From: Caulobacter sp. RHG1
GTDB taxonomy: Bacteria > Pseudomonadota > Alphaproteobacteria > Caulobacterales > Caulobacteraceae
Direction of reading: 5' to 3'
DNA length: 64,000 nt
Assembly: GCF_013181195.1 (NCBI RefSeq)
Contig: NZ_SMZP01000004.1
Location: 186,001 to 250,000, forward strand
The notes below the pieces were generated by a model. The model worked only from the letters and a program-made list of their open reading frames with translations, was not told the origin of the DNA and ran no database searches. Positions 24,543-32,370 of this stretch are shown in pieces (within the stretch, counting starts at the first letter, position 1; the number at the start of each line of letters is the position of its first letter). The position numbers and the translations under genes were made by a program.

Positions 24543-25154
24543 ATGAAGCTCTATGGCGAAGACAACCCCGCGCCCAATCCGCGCCGCGTTCGCATCTTCC
24601 TGGCCGAGAAGGGTCTGACGCTGGAACACGAGCGGGTGCCGCTGCGCGAGCGGGCCCACAAGGCCAGCGCCTTTCTGGAGAAGAACTCGCTGGGCCAGGT
24701 GCCCGTGCTCGAGCTGGATGACGGCACGTTCCTGAGCGAGAGCGTCAGCATCTGTCGCTATCTGGAAGGCCTGAACCCGCAGCCGTCGCTGTTTGGCGAG
24801 ACGCCGAAAGAGCAGGCGACGATCGACATGTGGATCCGCCGCATCGAGCTGCAGCTGATGCTGCCGATCGCCCATATCTGGCGTCACACCCATCCGCTGA
24901 CGGCGGCGCTGCTGACGCAGTACAAGGATTTCGGCGAGTCCAACCGCCCCCATGTCGAGCGGACTTATCGCTGGCTGGACGGTGAGCTGGCCGATCGCGC
25001 CTTCATCGCCGGCGACGCCTACAGCATGGCCGACATCGTCGCGGTGACCACGATCCAGTTCGGTCAGTTCATCGGCGTCGCGGTCCCTGATGACTGCGCC
25101 CAGGTCCTGGCCTGGCTGGACCGGATCGCCGAGAGGCCCAGCACCACGGCCTGA
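24543..25154 (+). CDS. Glutathione S-transferase family protein
   Basis: A 203-residue cytosolic GST. The thioredoxin-fold N-domain has MKLYGEDNPAPNPRRVRIFLAEKGL, the cis-Pro in LGQVPVLELDDG and the glutathione-binding ESVSICRYLE. The C-terminal helical domain includes AGDAYSMADIVAVTTIQF, the usual folding motif. It lies directly behind the first operator copy. Substrate unknown; regulation with a TonB receptor suggests detoxification or processing of an imported hydrophobic compound. Confidence 0.9.
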   Translation: MKLYGEDNPAPNPRRVRIFLAEKGLTLEHERVPLRERAHKASAFLEKNSLGQVPVLELDDGTFLSESVSICRYLEGLNPQPSLFGETPKEQATIDMWIRRIELQLMLPIAHIWRHTHPLTAALLTQYKDFGESNRPHVERTYRWLDGELADRAFIAGDAYSMADIVAVTTIQFGQFIGVAVPDDCAQVLAWLDRIAERPSTTA

Positions 25155-25187
25155 CGAACGCGCGTTCGAAGGGCCTTGTCATGCCAG

Positions 25188-25211
25188 TTAAGTGACGATA
25201 GCGTTACTTAA
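25188..25211. promoter_or_regulatory. 24-bp TetR-type operator candidate, copy 2
   Basis: Identical to copy 1 over all 24 bases. It lies 33 bases after the GST stop and 127 bases before the receptor start at 25339. Confidence 0.8.
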
Positions 25212-25338
25212 TCATCCCGGGCCCGGATGACGTCCCATAGAGACGGTGGACCCGACCACCCGGCTTCGGCGACCGCACGCGTGGCGGGCGACGAGGACCT
25301 GCGCCCAGAAGATCACAAAAGAAGCCGCCAAGCGGCTC

Positions 25339-27744
25339 ATGGAGGAATGCGCCTTGCCTTTCCAATCGCGTCTTTCGCGGGTCCGCAAGTCGGATCTGCT
25401 GACGGGGGCCTCGTTCGCCGCCGCCGCCCTGTTCGCCGCCAATAGCGCCCTGGCGGAGGAGGCTACGGCCCGGGCCGCCAACCCCCCTCTCGTCACAAGT
25501 TCTGGCGTCATCGTCGACGAGATCATGGTCACCGCCCAGAAGCGGGCCGAGAACGTCCAGGACGTGCCGCTGGCCATCACCGCCGCGCGCGGCGAGACCC
25601 TGGCGGCCATGAACGTCACCCAGCCCCAGCAGCTGTCGCTGATCGACCCCAGCGTCCGGTTCAAGCAGAGCCTCAGCAGCAGCGCTTCGGGCCTGACGAT
25701 CCGTGGCGTGGGCACCAGCAGCTTCTCGGCCGGCATCGAGCAGAGCATCTCCACCGTCGTCGATGGCGTGGTGCTGGCCGATCCCGCCAGCCTGGCCACC
25801 CTGGCCGACATCGAGCGGGTCGAGATCCTGCGCGGGCCGCAGGGCATGCTGTTCGGCAAGAACGCCTCGGCGGGCCTGGTGCACTTCATCACCAAGCGCC
25901 CCGTGCTGAACGAGAACAGCGGCGAGCTGCATCTCCAGTACGGCGAGCGCGGCGAGAAGATCCTGCAAGCCATCGGCAATGTGGCGGTCAGCGAGACCTT
26001 CGCCCTGCGCCTGGTCGCCACCAAGAACGAGCGCGACGGCCTGATCCGCAACGTCGCCAAGGACAACGTCTTCACCGACCCGCAGGACGTCAGCACCCTG
26101 ACCCTGAAGGCGCTGTGGCGGCCCAATGACGATCTGACCGTGTTCTTCTCGGCCGACCGCACCGACAACAACGCCTTCTGCTGCTCGTCGACCTGGCGCA
26201 AGGTCACGCCGGGCTACGCCCCGGCCGTCGTCAACGCCCGCTACGACATTGTCGCCGGGCCGAAGAACCTGCAGGTGGCCGCCAACGGTCCCTCGCAAGG
26301 CAAGTCCAGCGCCCAGGGCGGCACGCTGCAGATCGACTATGGGATGGGCGAGCACACCCTGACCTCGATCAGCGCCTATCGTTCGGTCAAGCGCGAGGCC
26401 TTCTATGACGGCGACCTGACGACGGTCAGCTATGTCGACACCAATGGCGGGGCAGGGAAGACCGACTGGCTCAGCCAGGAAGTGCGCCTGACCTCGCCGA
26501 TCGGCGAGCGCTTCGACTATGTCGCCGGCCTCTATCTCTTCCACTCCAAGGCCTCGTCGCTGATCCGGCAGCGGGGGCAGCTCAGCTGGATCGTGCCGGC
26601 CTCGAACGGCGCGGTCGTGCCGATCATCCCCGGCGCGCCGCTGGGCACGATCTTCGAGACCTCGACGGTCAACGACATCAATTCGACCAGCTATGCGGCG
26701 TTCGGCCAGGTCGGGCTGCACATCACGCCCAAGCTGGATCTGATCGCCGGGGCCCGGGTCACGCGCGACGAGATCACCCTGGACTACCGCCGGGCCCCGA
26801 CACCGGGTGCTGTCTACATCCCCGGCTCGGTCACGCTGAGCTTCCACCAGGAGGTCGACAACACCAACGTCTCGTGGCGGATCGGTCCGCGCTACAATTT
26901 CAGCGACGACGTCATGGTCTATGCGACGGTGTCGCGCGGCTACAAGGGCCCCGGCTTCAGCGGTCTCAGCGCCGCCACCGCCGTGGCCGACCAGCGGGTG
27001 CAGCCCGAGATCCCGACCAGCTACGAGGCCGGCATGAAGGCCGCGTTCCTCGATCGCCGCCTGATCCTGAACGCCAATGTCTACGCCACCACGGTCAAGA
27101 ACTTCCAGGCCCAGGTCTCCGACCTGACCAGCGCCACCTATTCCTCGCGCATCACCAACGCCGGCGAGATCAAGACGCGCGGTGTCGAGGCCAATCTGAT
27201 GGCGCGGCCGATGACGGGCCTCAGCCTCACGGCTGGCGTGGCCTACACCCACGCCCGCTACGCCGACTTCAACGGCGTGCAGTGCTATTTCGGCCAGCCC
27301 AAGATCGCCCAGGGCGGGCCGTGCAGCGCGCCGCCGGCTACGCCGACCTCGCTGGACGGCTTCTTCAACGCCAAGGGCCTCAGCCTGGCCGGCGTGCCCG
27401 ACTGGGTCTACGGCTTCAGCGCCGTCTATGAACGGCCCCTGACCCCGGACCTGCGCGGCTTCTTCCAGGCCAACTGGAACTGGCAGAGCGACGTCAACTA
27501 CTCGATCAGCGGCGACCCGGGCACGATCCAGAAGGCCTATGGCCTGCTGGGCGGGCGAATCGGCGTCTCGGCGCCGGACAAGGCCTGGAGCGTGTCGCTG
27601 TACGCCAGCAACCTGCTGGACAAGCGCTACGCCGCCCAGATCACGCCGTCGCCGGTCACGGCGCTGAACCCGGGCGGCTACGTCCAGTATTTCAGCCCCG
27701 ACTCCGTGCGCCGGGCCGGCATCAGCCTGGACGTCGCGTTCTAG
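25339..27744 (+). CDS. TonB-dependent receptor, TetR/GST locus
   Basis: An 801-residue receptor from ATG 25339. A TTG at 25354 is a strong alternative, because GGAGGA stands 7 bases before it. Signal peptide LTGASFAAAALFAANSALAEE, TonB box region VDEIMVTAQKRAENVQDVPLAI, plug with RGVGTSSFSAGIEQSISTVV and ILRGPQGMLFGKNASAG, and barrel ending in RRAGISLDVAF. The VTAQKR...QDVP type is frequent in sphingomonads and Caulobacter. Under a shared operator with GST genes it may import an aromatic or other hydrophobic substrate; the ligand is unknown. Confidence 0.9.
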   Translation: MEECALPFQSRLSRVRKSDLLTGASFAAAALFAANSALAEEATARAANPPLVTSSGVIVDEIMVTAQKRAENVQDVPLAITAARGETLAAMNVTQPQQLSLIDPSVRFKQSLSSSASGLTIRGVGTSSFSAGIEQSISTVVDGVVLADPASLATLADIERVEILRGPQGMLFGKNASAGLVHFITKRPVLNENSGELHLQYGERGEKILQAIGNVAVSETFALRLVATKNERDGLIRNVAKDNVFTDPQDVSTLTLKALWRPNDDLTVFFSADRTDNNAFCCSSTWRKVTPGYAPAVVNARYDIVAGPKNLQVAANGPSQGKSSAQGGTLQIDYGMGEHTLTSISAYRSVKREAFYDGDLTTVSYVDTNGGAGKTDWLSQEVRLTSPIGERFDYVAGLYLFHSKASSLIRQRGQLSWIVPASNGAVVPIIPGAPLGTIFETSTVNDINSTSYAAFGQVGLHITPKLDLIAGARVTRDEITLDYRRAPTPGAVYIPGSVTLSFHQEVDNTNVSWRIGPRYNFSDDVMVYATVSRGYKGPGFSGLSAATAVADQRVQPEIPTSYEAGMKAAFLDRRLILNANVYATTVKNFQAQVSDLTSATYSSRITNAGEIKTRGVEANLMARPMTGLSLTAGVAYTHARYADFNGVQCYFGQPKIAQGGPCSAPPATPTSLDGFFNAKGLSLAGVPDWVYGFSAVYERPLTPDLRGFFQANWNWQSDVNYSISGDPGTIQKAYGLLGGRIGVSAPDKAWSVSLYASNLLDKRYAAQITPSPVTALNPGGYVQYFSPDSVRRAGISLDVAF

Positions 27745-27754
27745 CACCCGCTAG

Positions 27755-27816
27755 CCGCAGCGCTCTTGCCGGCGCTGCGGACGGGGCGAGGCGGCGGACG
27801 ACGCCTCGCCCCCTTT
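27755..27816 (+). terminator. Two hairpins after the TonB receptor
   Basis: CCGCAGCGC/GCGCTGCGG arms at 27755-27763 and 27772-27780, then GGGGCGAGGCG/CGCCTCGCCCC at 27783-27793 and 27802-27812 followed by CTTTC. The second is the more terminator-like. It may only reduce read-through to the next gene on the same strand. Confidence 0.6.
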
Positions 27817-27848
27817 CTCCAAACGACATCATTCTCAGGAAACGCCAC

Positions 27849-28643
27849 ATGAAACAGTCGATGGGACGCCGCGCGTCGCTGGGCGCTCTAGCCGGCCTGG
27901 CCGCCGCGCCGCTGATCGCCTCCGCCGCCGAAGCCAAGGCCAAGGCGGCCCCTATGCCGCCGGTGACGATCTATCACCTGGAAGGCCGCCGTTCCGAGCG
28001 TCTGGTCTGGCTGATGGAAGAGCTGGGCCTGCCCTATGAGCTGAAGTTCAAGCGTGGCGACCTGGCCGGCTCCATGGCCCTGATCCGCGAATTCAGCCCC
28101 GTGGTGCCGATGGCGCCGACCGTGAAGTACGGCGATCAGGTGCTGGTCGAGTCCGGCGCGATCATCGAGCTGATCCTCAACCGCCATGCGCCGGGCCGCC
28201 TGCAGCCCGCGCTGGACAGCCGTGACTACCCCGATCACCTGATGTGGATGCACTATGCCGAGGGCAGTCTGGCGGCGCGATTGTTCTCCGACTATCGCGC
28301 CTGGACGGCCCAGCCGCCCAAGCAGCGGTCGCGCCTGGTCGATTCCGAGGCCGTCGTGCAGTTCGCGGAAAACTTCCTGGCGCAGCATCCCTGGTTCGGC
28401 GGCCCGGCGTTCTCGGGCGCGGACATCATGATGATGTTCCCCCTCAACGCCGCCACCGGCCTGAACCTGGTCGACGAGGCGCAGTTCCCTCACGTCGCGG
28501 CCTGGAAGGTCAAGATCGAGGAGCGTCCGGCCTATCAACGCATGCTGGCCAAGGCGCGGCCGGACGGCATGATCGGCGGTCTGCCGCGCTTGCCGCAGCA
28601 TGCGCCGTCCGGACCTCGTGAGGCTGCGCCTTCTCCGAAATAG
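27849..28643 (+). CDS. Exported GST-like protein
   Basis: A 264-residue protein with an N-terminal export signal containing an Arg pair (MGRRASLGALAGLAAAPLIASAAEA), Tat-like though not a strict consensus. After cleavage a complete GST fold follows: VTIYHLEGRRSERLVWLMEELGL, VPMAPTVKYGDQVLVESGAIIELIL and the C-domain GGPAFSGADIMMMFPL. GSTs are normally cytosolic, so an exported one is unusual. It is the last gene of the TetR-controlled set, and its 3' end overlaps the converging AraC gene by 109 bases. Confidence 0.8.
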   Translation: MKQSMGRRASLGALAGLAAAPLIASAAEAKAKAAPMPPVTIYHLEGRRSERLVWLMEELGLPYELKFKRGDLAGSMALIREFSPVVPMAPTVKYGDQVLVESGAIIELILNRHAPGRLQPALDSRDYPDHLMWMHYAEGSLAARLFSDYRAWTAQPPKQRSRLVDSEAVVQFAENFLAQHPWFGGPAFSGADIMMMFPLNAATGLNLVDEAQFPHVAAWKVKIEERPAYQRMLAKARPDGMIGGLPRLPQHAPSGPREAAPSPK

Positions 28644-29047
28644 GGGTCCGGCGCCTGCTGGCGTCGCCATTGGCTCGGCGGCAGACCCATGGTCGTGCGG
28701 AAGGTCCGGGACATGTGGGCCTGGTCTGAAAAGCCGCTGGCCAGGGCGATCTGGCAGAGCGGCGCGCGGGTCTGTCGCATCAGCGCCTTGGCGTGCTCGA
28801 GCCGGCGCTGGACAAGGTAGTGACGCGGGGCGACGCCGAAGCTGGCGCGGAAGCGACGCGCGAAATGACTGGCGCTCAAGCCAGCGAGGGCGGCCAAGGC
28901 CTGGATGGTCAAGGTGTCAGGCAGGTGCTCGTCGATGTGACGCAGCACCTTGCGCTCCTGCCAGGGCGAGAGACCGGGGGAGGCGAACGGCCCTGGCGCG
29001 CGGGGGCTGTCGCCGCCTTTCAGGGGCGGGCTGCTGAGGTTCGCCAT
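28535..29047 (-). CDS. AraC-family regulator (DNA-binding domain only)
   Basis: A 170-residue protein starting MANLSSPPLKGG. The C-terminal two-HTH AraC domain is complete: IDEHLPDTLTIQALAALAGLSASHFARRFRASFGVAPRHYLVQRRLEHAKALM and LASGFSDQAHMSRTFRTTMGLPPSQWRR. There is no N-terminal cupin sensor, so it may respond to a signal through a partner or simply by level. Divergent from the FecI-type sigma gene; the 3' end runs 109 bases into the GST-like gene on the other strand. Confidence 0.85.
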   Translation of the reverse strand: MANLSSPPLKGGDSPRAPGPFASPGLSPWQERKVLRHIDEHLPDTLTIQALAALAGLSASHFARRFRASFGVAPRHYLVQRRLEHAKALMRQTRAPLCQIALASGFSDQAHMSRTFRTTMGLPPSQWRRQQAPDPYFGEGAASRGPDGACCGKRGRPPIMPSGRALASMR

Positions 29048-29242
29048 GCGTCGTCTCCGATGGACCGCTGCATCGTGCGCCGCCCTGTCTCGTCGAACGC
29101 AGGTCGTCGAGATTTCCTCACTCGCCGCCTTTTTCGATGAGGACTTCAAGCGGCGCTGCGTTCTGCCTTCCCGACGGCCGATGCCGGCTTGACCGTTGGG
29201 CAGAACGCGGAGTCTCTGATGGGAATGGCGCGAGAGGGGCTG

Positions 29243-29770
29243 ATGAGCGACGCTTCCGACGCCGCTGCGCGCGCAGACATCTTCGCCCGGCAGGCCGCGG
29301 CGATGCGCGGCTCCCTGGCTGTCTACTTCCGCCGGCGGGTTCGCAACGCCAGCGAGGTCGAGGATCTCGTGCAGGAGGTTTTCTTGCGCCTGACCGTGCG
29401 CGGGGCCCCCGCCAACACTGAGCACGCCAGCGCCTATATCTTCCAGATCGCGGCCAGCGTGCTGGCCGACCGCTATCGCCGCCGCACCGTGCGGCGCGCC
29501 GACGAGCATGTCGGACTGGATCCGGATCTTCGGAGCGATCAGGACTTCGACCCCGCGCGCATCTATGCCGGCAAGCAGGCTCTGAACGCCGCCGCTGCAG
29601 CCTTGATGACCATGCCCGAGCGTACGCGGACGATCTTTCTGCTCCGCCGGATCGACGGTCTGCGCCACCAGGCCATCGCCAACCAGCTGGGTCTGTCGGT
29701 CAGCGCGGTGGAGAAGCATATGGTTCGCGCCATCGAGCATCTGATGGCCCATGCGGGAGGCGTCCGATGA
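29243..29770 (+). CDS. ECF sigma factor, FecI type
   Basis: A 175-residue sigma-70 family protein. Region 2 has VRNASEVEDLVQEVFLRLT and ASAYIFQIAASVLADRYRRRTVRR; region 4 has MPERTRTIFLLRRIDGLRHQAIANQLGLSVSAVEKHMVRAIEHL. ATG 29243 is preferred for GAGAGGGG just upstream; ATG 29219 and TTG 29189 are in frame. It overlaps the FecR-like gene by 4 bases. The pair likely drives the STN-type receptor at 32371-35451, the only receptor here with the signalling domain. Confidence 0.88.
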   Translation: MSDASDAAARADIFARQAAAMRGSLAVYFRRRVRNASEVEDLVQEVFLRLTVRGAPANTEHASAYIFQIAASVLADRYRRRTVRRADEHVGLDPDLRSDQDFDPARIYAGKQALNAAAAALMTMPERTRTIFLLRRIDGLRHQAIANQLGLSVSAVEKHMVRAIEHLMAHAGGVR

Positions 29771-30792
29771 CCCGCGAACATCTCACCCCGGCCCAGGCCG
29801 CCGCGCGATGGCTGGCCCGCGAGGACCTCGACCAAGCGCCGCAGCGCGAGCAGTTCGCGGCTTGGCTGGACGAGAGCCAAGCCCACCGCGACGCCTGGGC
29901 TCAGGCTCAACAGATGTGGCAGGTCTTCGACGACGCGGCCGACAGCGACATGATCGCGGCCCTGACGCGGGCCGCCAGGCAGGCCGGGCCCGAGCCTATG
30001 GCCAGGTCGCTCTGGCCGGGGCTGATCGCCGCGTCGATCGTGCTGGCGCTGGTCTCGGTGGCGCTGTTCACGGGCGTTCAAAGAGGATGGCTGGGCCGTT
30101 CGGCGCAGCCGGTGTCCGTCGCGCTCCAAGACCCTCCGTCGCTCGCGGCCTTCGGACAGGCGGACTATGTCGCCGGCAAGGGGCAGAAATCCATCGTCGA
30201 CCTGCCGGACGGAACCCGCGTCACGCTCGACGCCGACAGTGCGCTGGATGTGGCCTTCTCAGGCAGGCGACGTGACGTGCGGCTGCAGAAGGGGCGGGCG
30301 TTCTTCGACGTTTCCCACGACCGCACACGTCCCTTCGCTGTCCAGGCAGGCTCCAGCGTGATCACCGCGCTTGGTACGCAGTTTGATGTTCAATTGACGC
30401 CGCGCGCCCTCCGCGTGGTTCTGGCCGAGGGAAGCGTTTCGGTGGCGGATCGCGCGGCGCCGCCCATCAAGCTCGCGCCGGGGCAGGCATTCTCCGTCCA
30501 GACGGGGAGCGCGGGCAAGGTGTCGCCCGCCGACCTCGGCGAAGCCCTCAGCTGGCGTCAGGGCGTGGTCGAGTTTCGCGATCAGCCGCTGTCCGAAGCG
30601 GTCGGTCTTCTGAACCGTCACACGCGTGCGCAGATCGTCATCAAGGATCCCAAGGTGGCGGCCCTTCGGATCACTGGCGTCTTCAGGACGGGCGACATCA
30701 AGCGGTTCGGGCGGTCTGTTTCCGAAGTCCTGCCCGTGAGGATGATCGCCCGTGACGCCAATACCTATGAGCTGGTCTCCCAGCGGCGGTAG
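29767..30792 (+). CDS. FecR-family anti-sigma factor
   Basis: A 341-residue inner-membrane protein. The N-terminal cytoplasmic DUF4880-type segment (AAARWLAREDLDQAPQREQFAAWLDESQAHRDAWAQAQQMWQ) binds the sigma factor. One membrane helix lies at about residues 80-100 (LIAASIVLALVSVALF), then the periplasmic FecR domain (SIVDLPDGTRVTLDADSALDVAF, KGRAFFDVSHDRTRPFAVQAG, VLAEGSVSV) and a C-terminal receptor-binding region. It transmits the loaded state of an STN-domain TonB receptor to the sigma factor. Confidence 0.9.
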   Translation: MTREHLTPAQAAARWLAREDLDQAPQREQFAAWLDESQAHRDAWAQAQQMWQVFDDAADSDMIAALTRAARQAGPEPMARSLWPGLIAASIVLALVSVALFTGVQRGWLGRSAQPVSVALQDPPSLAAFGQADYVAGKGQKSIVDLPDGTRVTLDADSALDVAFSGRRRDVRLQKGRAFFDVSHDRTRPFAVQAGSSVITALGTQFDVQLTPRALRVVLAEGSVSVADRAAPPIKLAPGQAFSVQTGSAGKVSPADLGEALSWRQGVVEFRDQPLSEAVGLLNRHTRAQIVIKDPKVAALRITGVFRTGDIKRFGRSVSEVLPVRMIARDANTYELVSQRR

Positions 30793-30810
30793 ACGGCTCA
30801 TTCGTGAGGG

Positions 30811-30842
30811 CGGGAGCAGGGCGCTGGGCCCTGCTCCCGTTT
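30811..30842. terminator. Terminator hairpin between converging genes
   Basis: 12-bp perfect arms (CGGGAGCAGGGC, 30811-30822, and its complement at 30828-30839) with a 5-base loop, then TTT. It separates the FecR gene from the minus-strand cupin gene and could work in both directions. Confidence 0.7.
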
Positions 30843-30849
30843 GCGGCGC

Positions 30850-31329
30850 CTAGGGCTTGGGCGTGTCCGCGGCCTCCACATAGTCGGTGCTCGTCGGGCC
30901 AAAGCCAGAGATGTAGACGGTCGCTCCTTCGGGACCGGTCATGGCGAAGTGCTCGACCCCGGCCGGTTCGCTGTAGAAGCTGCCCGGCGGCAGTGTCTTG
31001 ACCAGAGTCTCGTCGGCCTTGCGGCCGTAGCCGAAGCGCCAGACGCCGGCGACGACGATGGCGGTGCGCTCATCGCGATGGCCGTGGGCGGCGATCCGCA
31101 CATTGGGCGGCGCACGCAAGGCGATCGTGTAGGGGCCGGCCTTGCGGGGATCGCCATAGAGCGTCGTCGTGCGGATGCCGGCGACGCCGGACGTCCCGGG
31201 ACCCGCGCCGCCCTGCGCCAGGCTCTCGATCTCCATAGGCGTCAGGCGCAGCATCGGCCCCTGGGCCGAGGCCGCGCCAGCGACGGCGATCAGCGCGAAC
31301 GCGGCGCTGGCGCAGACCCGCCGGCTCAC
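30850..31329 (-). CDS. Exported cupin-domain protein
   Basis: A 159-residue protein from GTG 31329, with signal peptide VCASAAFALIAVAGAASAQG. The mature part is a single cupin barrel: VRIAAHGHRDERTAIVVAGVWRFGYG (metal-site His-x-His and following Glu), then LPPGSFYSEPAGVEHFAM (third His). The start overlaps the stop of the alpha/beta hydrolase gene (GTGA). Substrate unknown; a periplasmic binding or oxygenase-like role is possible. Confidence 0.75.
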   Translation of the reverse strand: MSRRVCASAAFALIAVAGAASAQGPMLRLTPMEIESLAQGGAGPGTSGVAGIRTTTLYGDPRKAGPYTIALRAPPNVRIAAHGHRDERTAIVVAGVWRFGYGRKADETLVKTLPPGSFYSEPAGVEHFAMTGPEGATVYISGFGPTSTDYVEAADTPKP

Positions 31330-32261
31330 GGCTTGGCGTCCAGGAAGTCGCGCACCATCGCCACCGTGGCCTTGGGGTTTTCTTCCATGATCCAGTGACC
31401 GGAGTCGGGGACCACGCCCTCGGTGACGTTGCTGGCGGCGAACCGCATGACCGTCGCCATCATCGGGCCGAACGACTTCTCGCCGCCCAGGGCCAGCACC
31501 GGCATGTCCAGCTTGCCTTGGGCCATGAAGGCCTTGTTGTCGACGGCGTCCTGGTCGAAGGCGGCGAACTGCGAGAAGCCCCCATGCATCGCGCCGGGCT
31601 GGGCGTAGAGCTTGGCGTAGTGCTGGCGCGACGCCTCGGTGAAGCGCGCGGGCGTGGCCGAGAACTCGTTCCAGAAACGGTCGAGATAGATGCGCTCGCG
31701 GCCGGCGACCAGGCGCTCCATATCTGGACCGCCGAACCGGAAGTGCCACAGCAGCGGGTTCTTGAGGACCTCCTCCCAGGGGCCGACGCCCGGCAGCGGC
31801 GCATCGATCAGCACGAAGCGTCCGACCCGGTCGCGATGCTCGGCGGCGAAGGCGTAGCCGACCATGTTGCCGATATCGTGGGTGACCAGATCGACCTTGC
31901 CGACTTTCAGGGTGTCCAGCACGCCGGCCACGTCCTGGCCTTGGGTCTTCTTGTCATAACCGCCGGATGCAGGCTTTGACGACAGGCCAAGGCCCCGCAG
32001 GTCGGGCACGATGACGGTGTGGGTCTTGGCCAGTTCGGCGGCCATCGGCTCCCACATGTCGCCGGTCTCGCCGTAGCCGTGCAGCAGCACGACGGCCGGG
32101 CCCTTGCCGCCGACACGGACATGGATCGTCACGCCGTTGGCGGCGATGTCCTGGGTCTTGAAGTCGGCCGGGAACGGCTTGACCTGGGCCTGCGCCGTCG
32201 AGACCAGCGCCGAGGTTGAGAGGAAGAGGGCCGCCAGGGCGGCCGGGGCGAGCTTGAACAC
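31326..32261 (-). CDS. Exported alpha/beta hydrolase (epoxide hydrolase/dehalogenase-like)
   Basis: A 311-residue protein with signal peptide MFKLAPAALAALFLSTSALVSTAQAQ. Oxyanion motif LLHGYGETGDMW, nucleophile elbow VTHDIGNMVG (Asp rather than Ser, as in epoxide hydrolases and haloalkane or fluoroacetate dehalogenases), and the catalytic His in VVPDSGHWIMEENPKA. It is likely periplasmic. It precedes the cupin gene with a 4-base overlap and lies behind the STN receptor gene, so the three may form one FecI-controlled transcript. Confidence 0.85.
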   Translation of the reverse strand: MFKLAPAALAALFLSTSALVSTAQAQVKPFPADFKTQDIAANGVTIHVRVGGKGPAVVLLHGYGETGDMWEPMAAELAKTHTVIVPDLRGLGLSSKPASGGYDKKTQGQDVAGVLDTLKVGKVDLVTHDIGNMVGYAFAAEHRDRVGRFVLIDAPLPGVGPWEEVLKNPLLWHFRFGGPDMERLVAGRERIYLDRFWNEFSATPARFTEASRQHYAKLYAQPGAMHGGFSQFAAFDQDAVDNKAFMAQGKLDMPVLALGGEKSFGPMMATVMRFAASNVTEGVVPDSGHWIMEENPKATVAMVRDFLDAKP

Positions 32262-32370
32262 CTGTTGTTCTCCAGGATGGCGCGGAATGGCCGCGACCGA
32301 GCGTCCAGGCGGACGGCTCGTCAGGGGAGAACGCAGGTTTTCGAAGAACCCTCACATGGTCGCGCCGGAC

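Noticed and set aside
25204..27747. 847-codon frame antisense to the TonB receptor
   Set aside because: Artefact of codon bias; no family features, and the TonB receptor on the other strand is complete.
29189..29242. Longer N-terminus of the sigma factor from TTG 29189
   Set aside because: No ribosome site; ATG 29243 has GAGAGGGG and starts nearer the usual FecI N-terminus.
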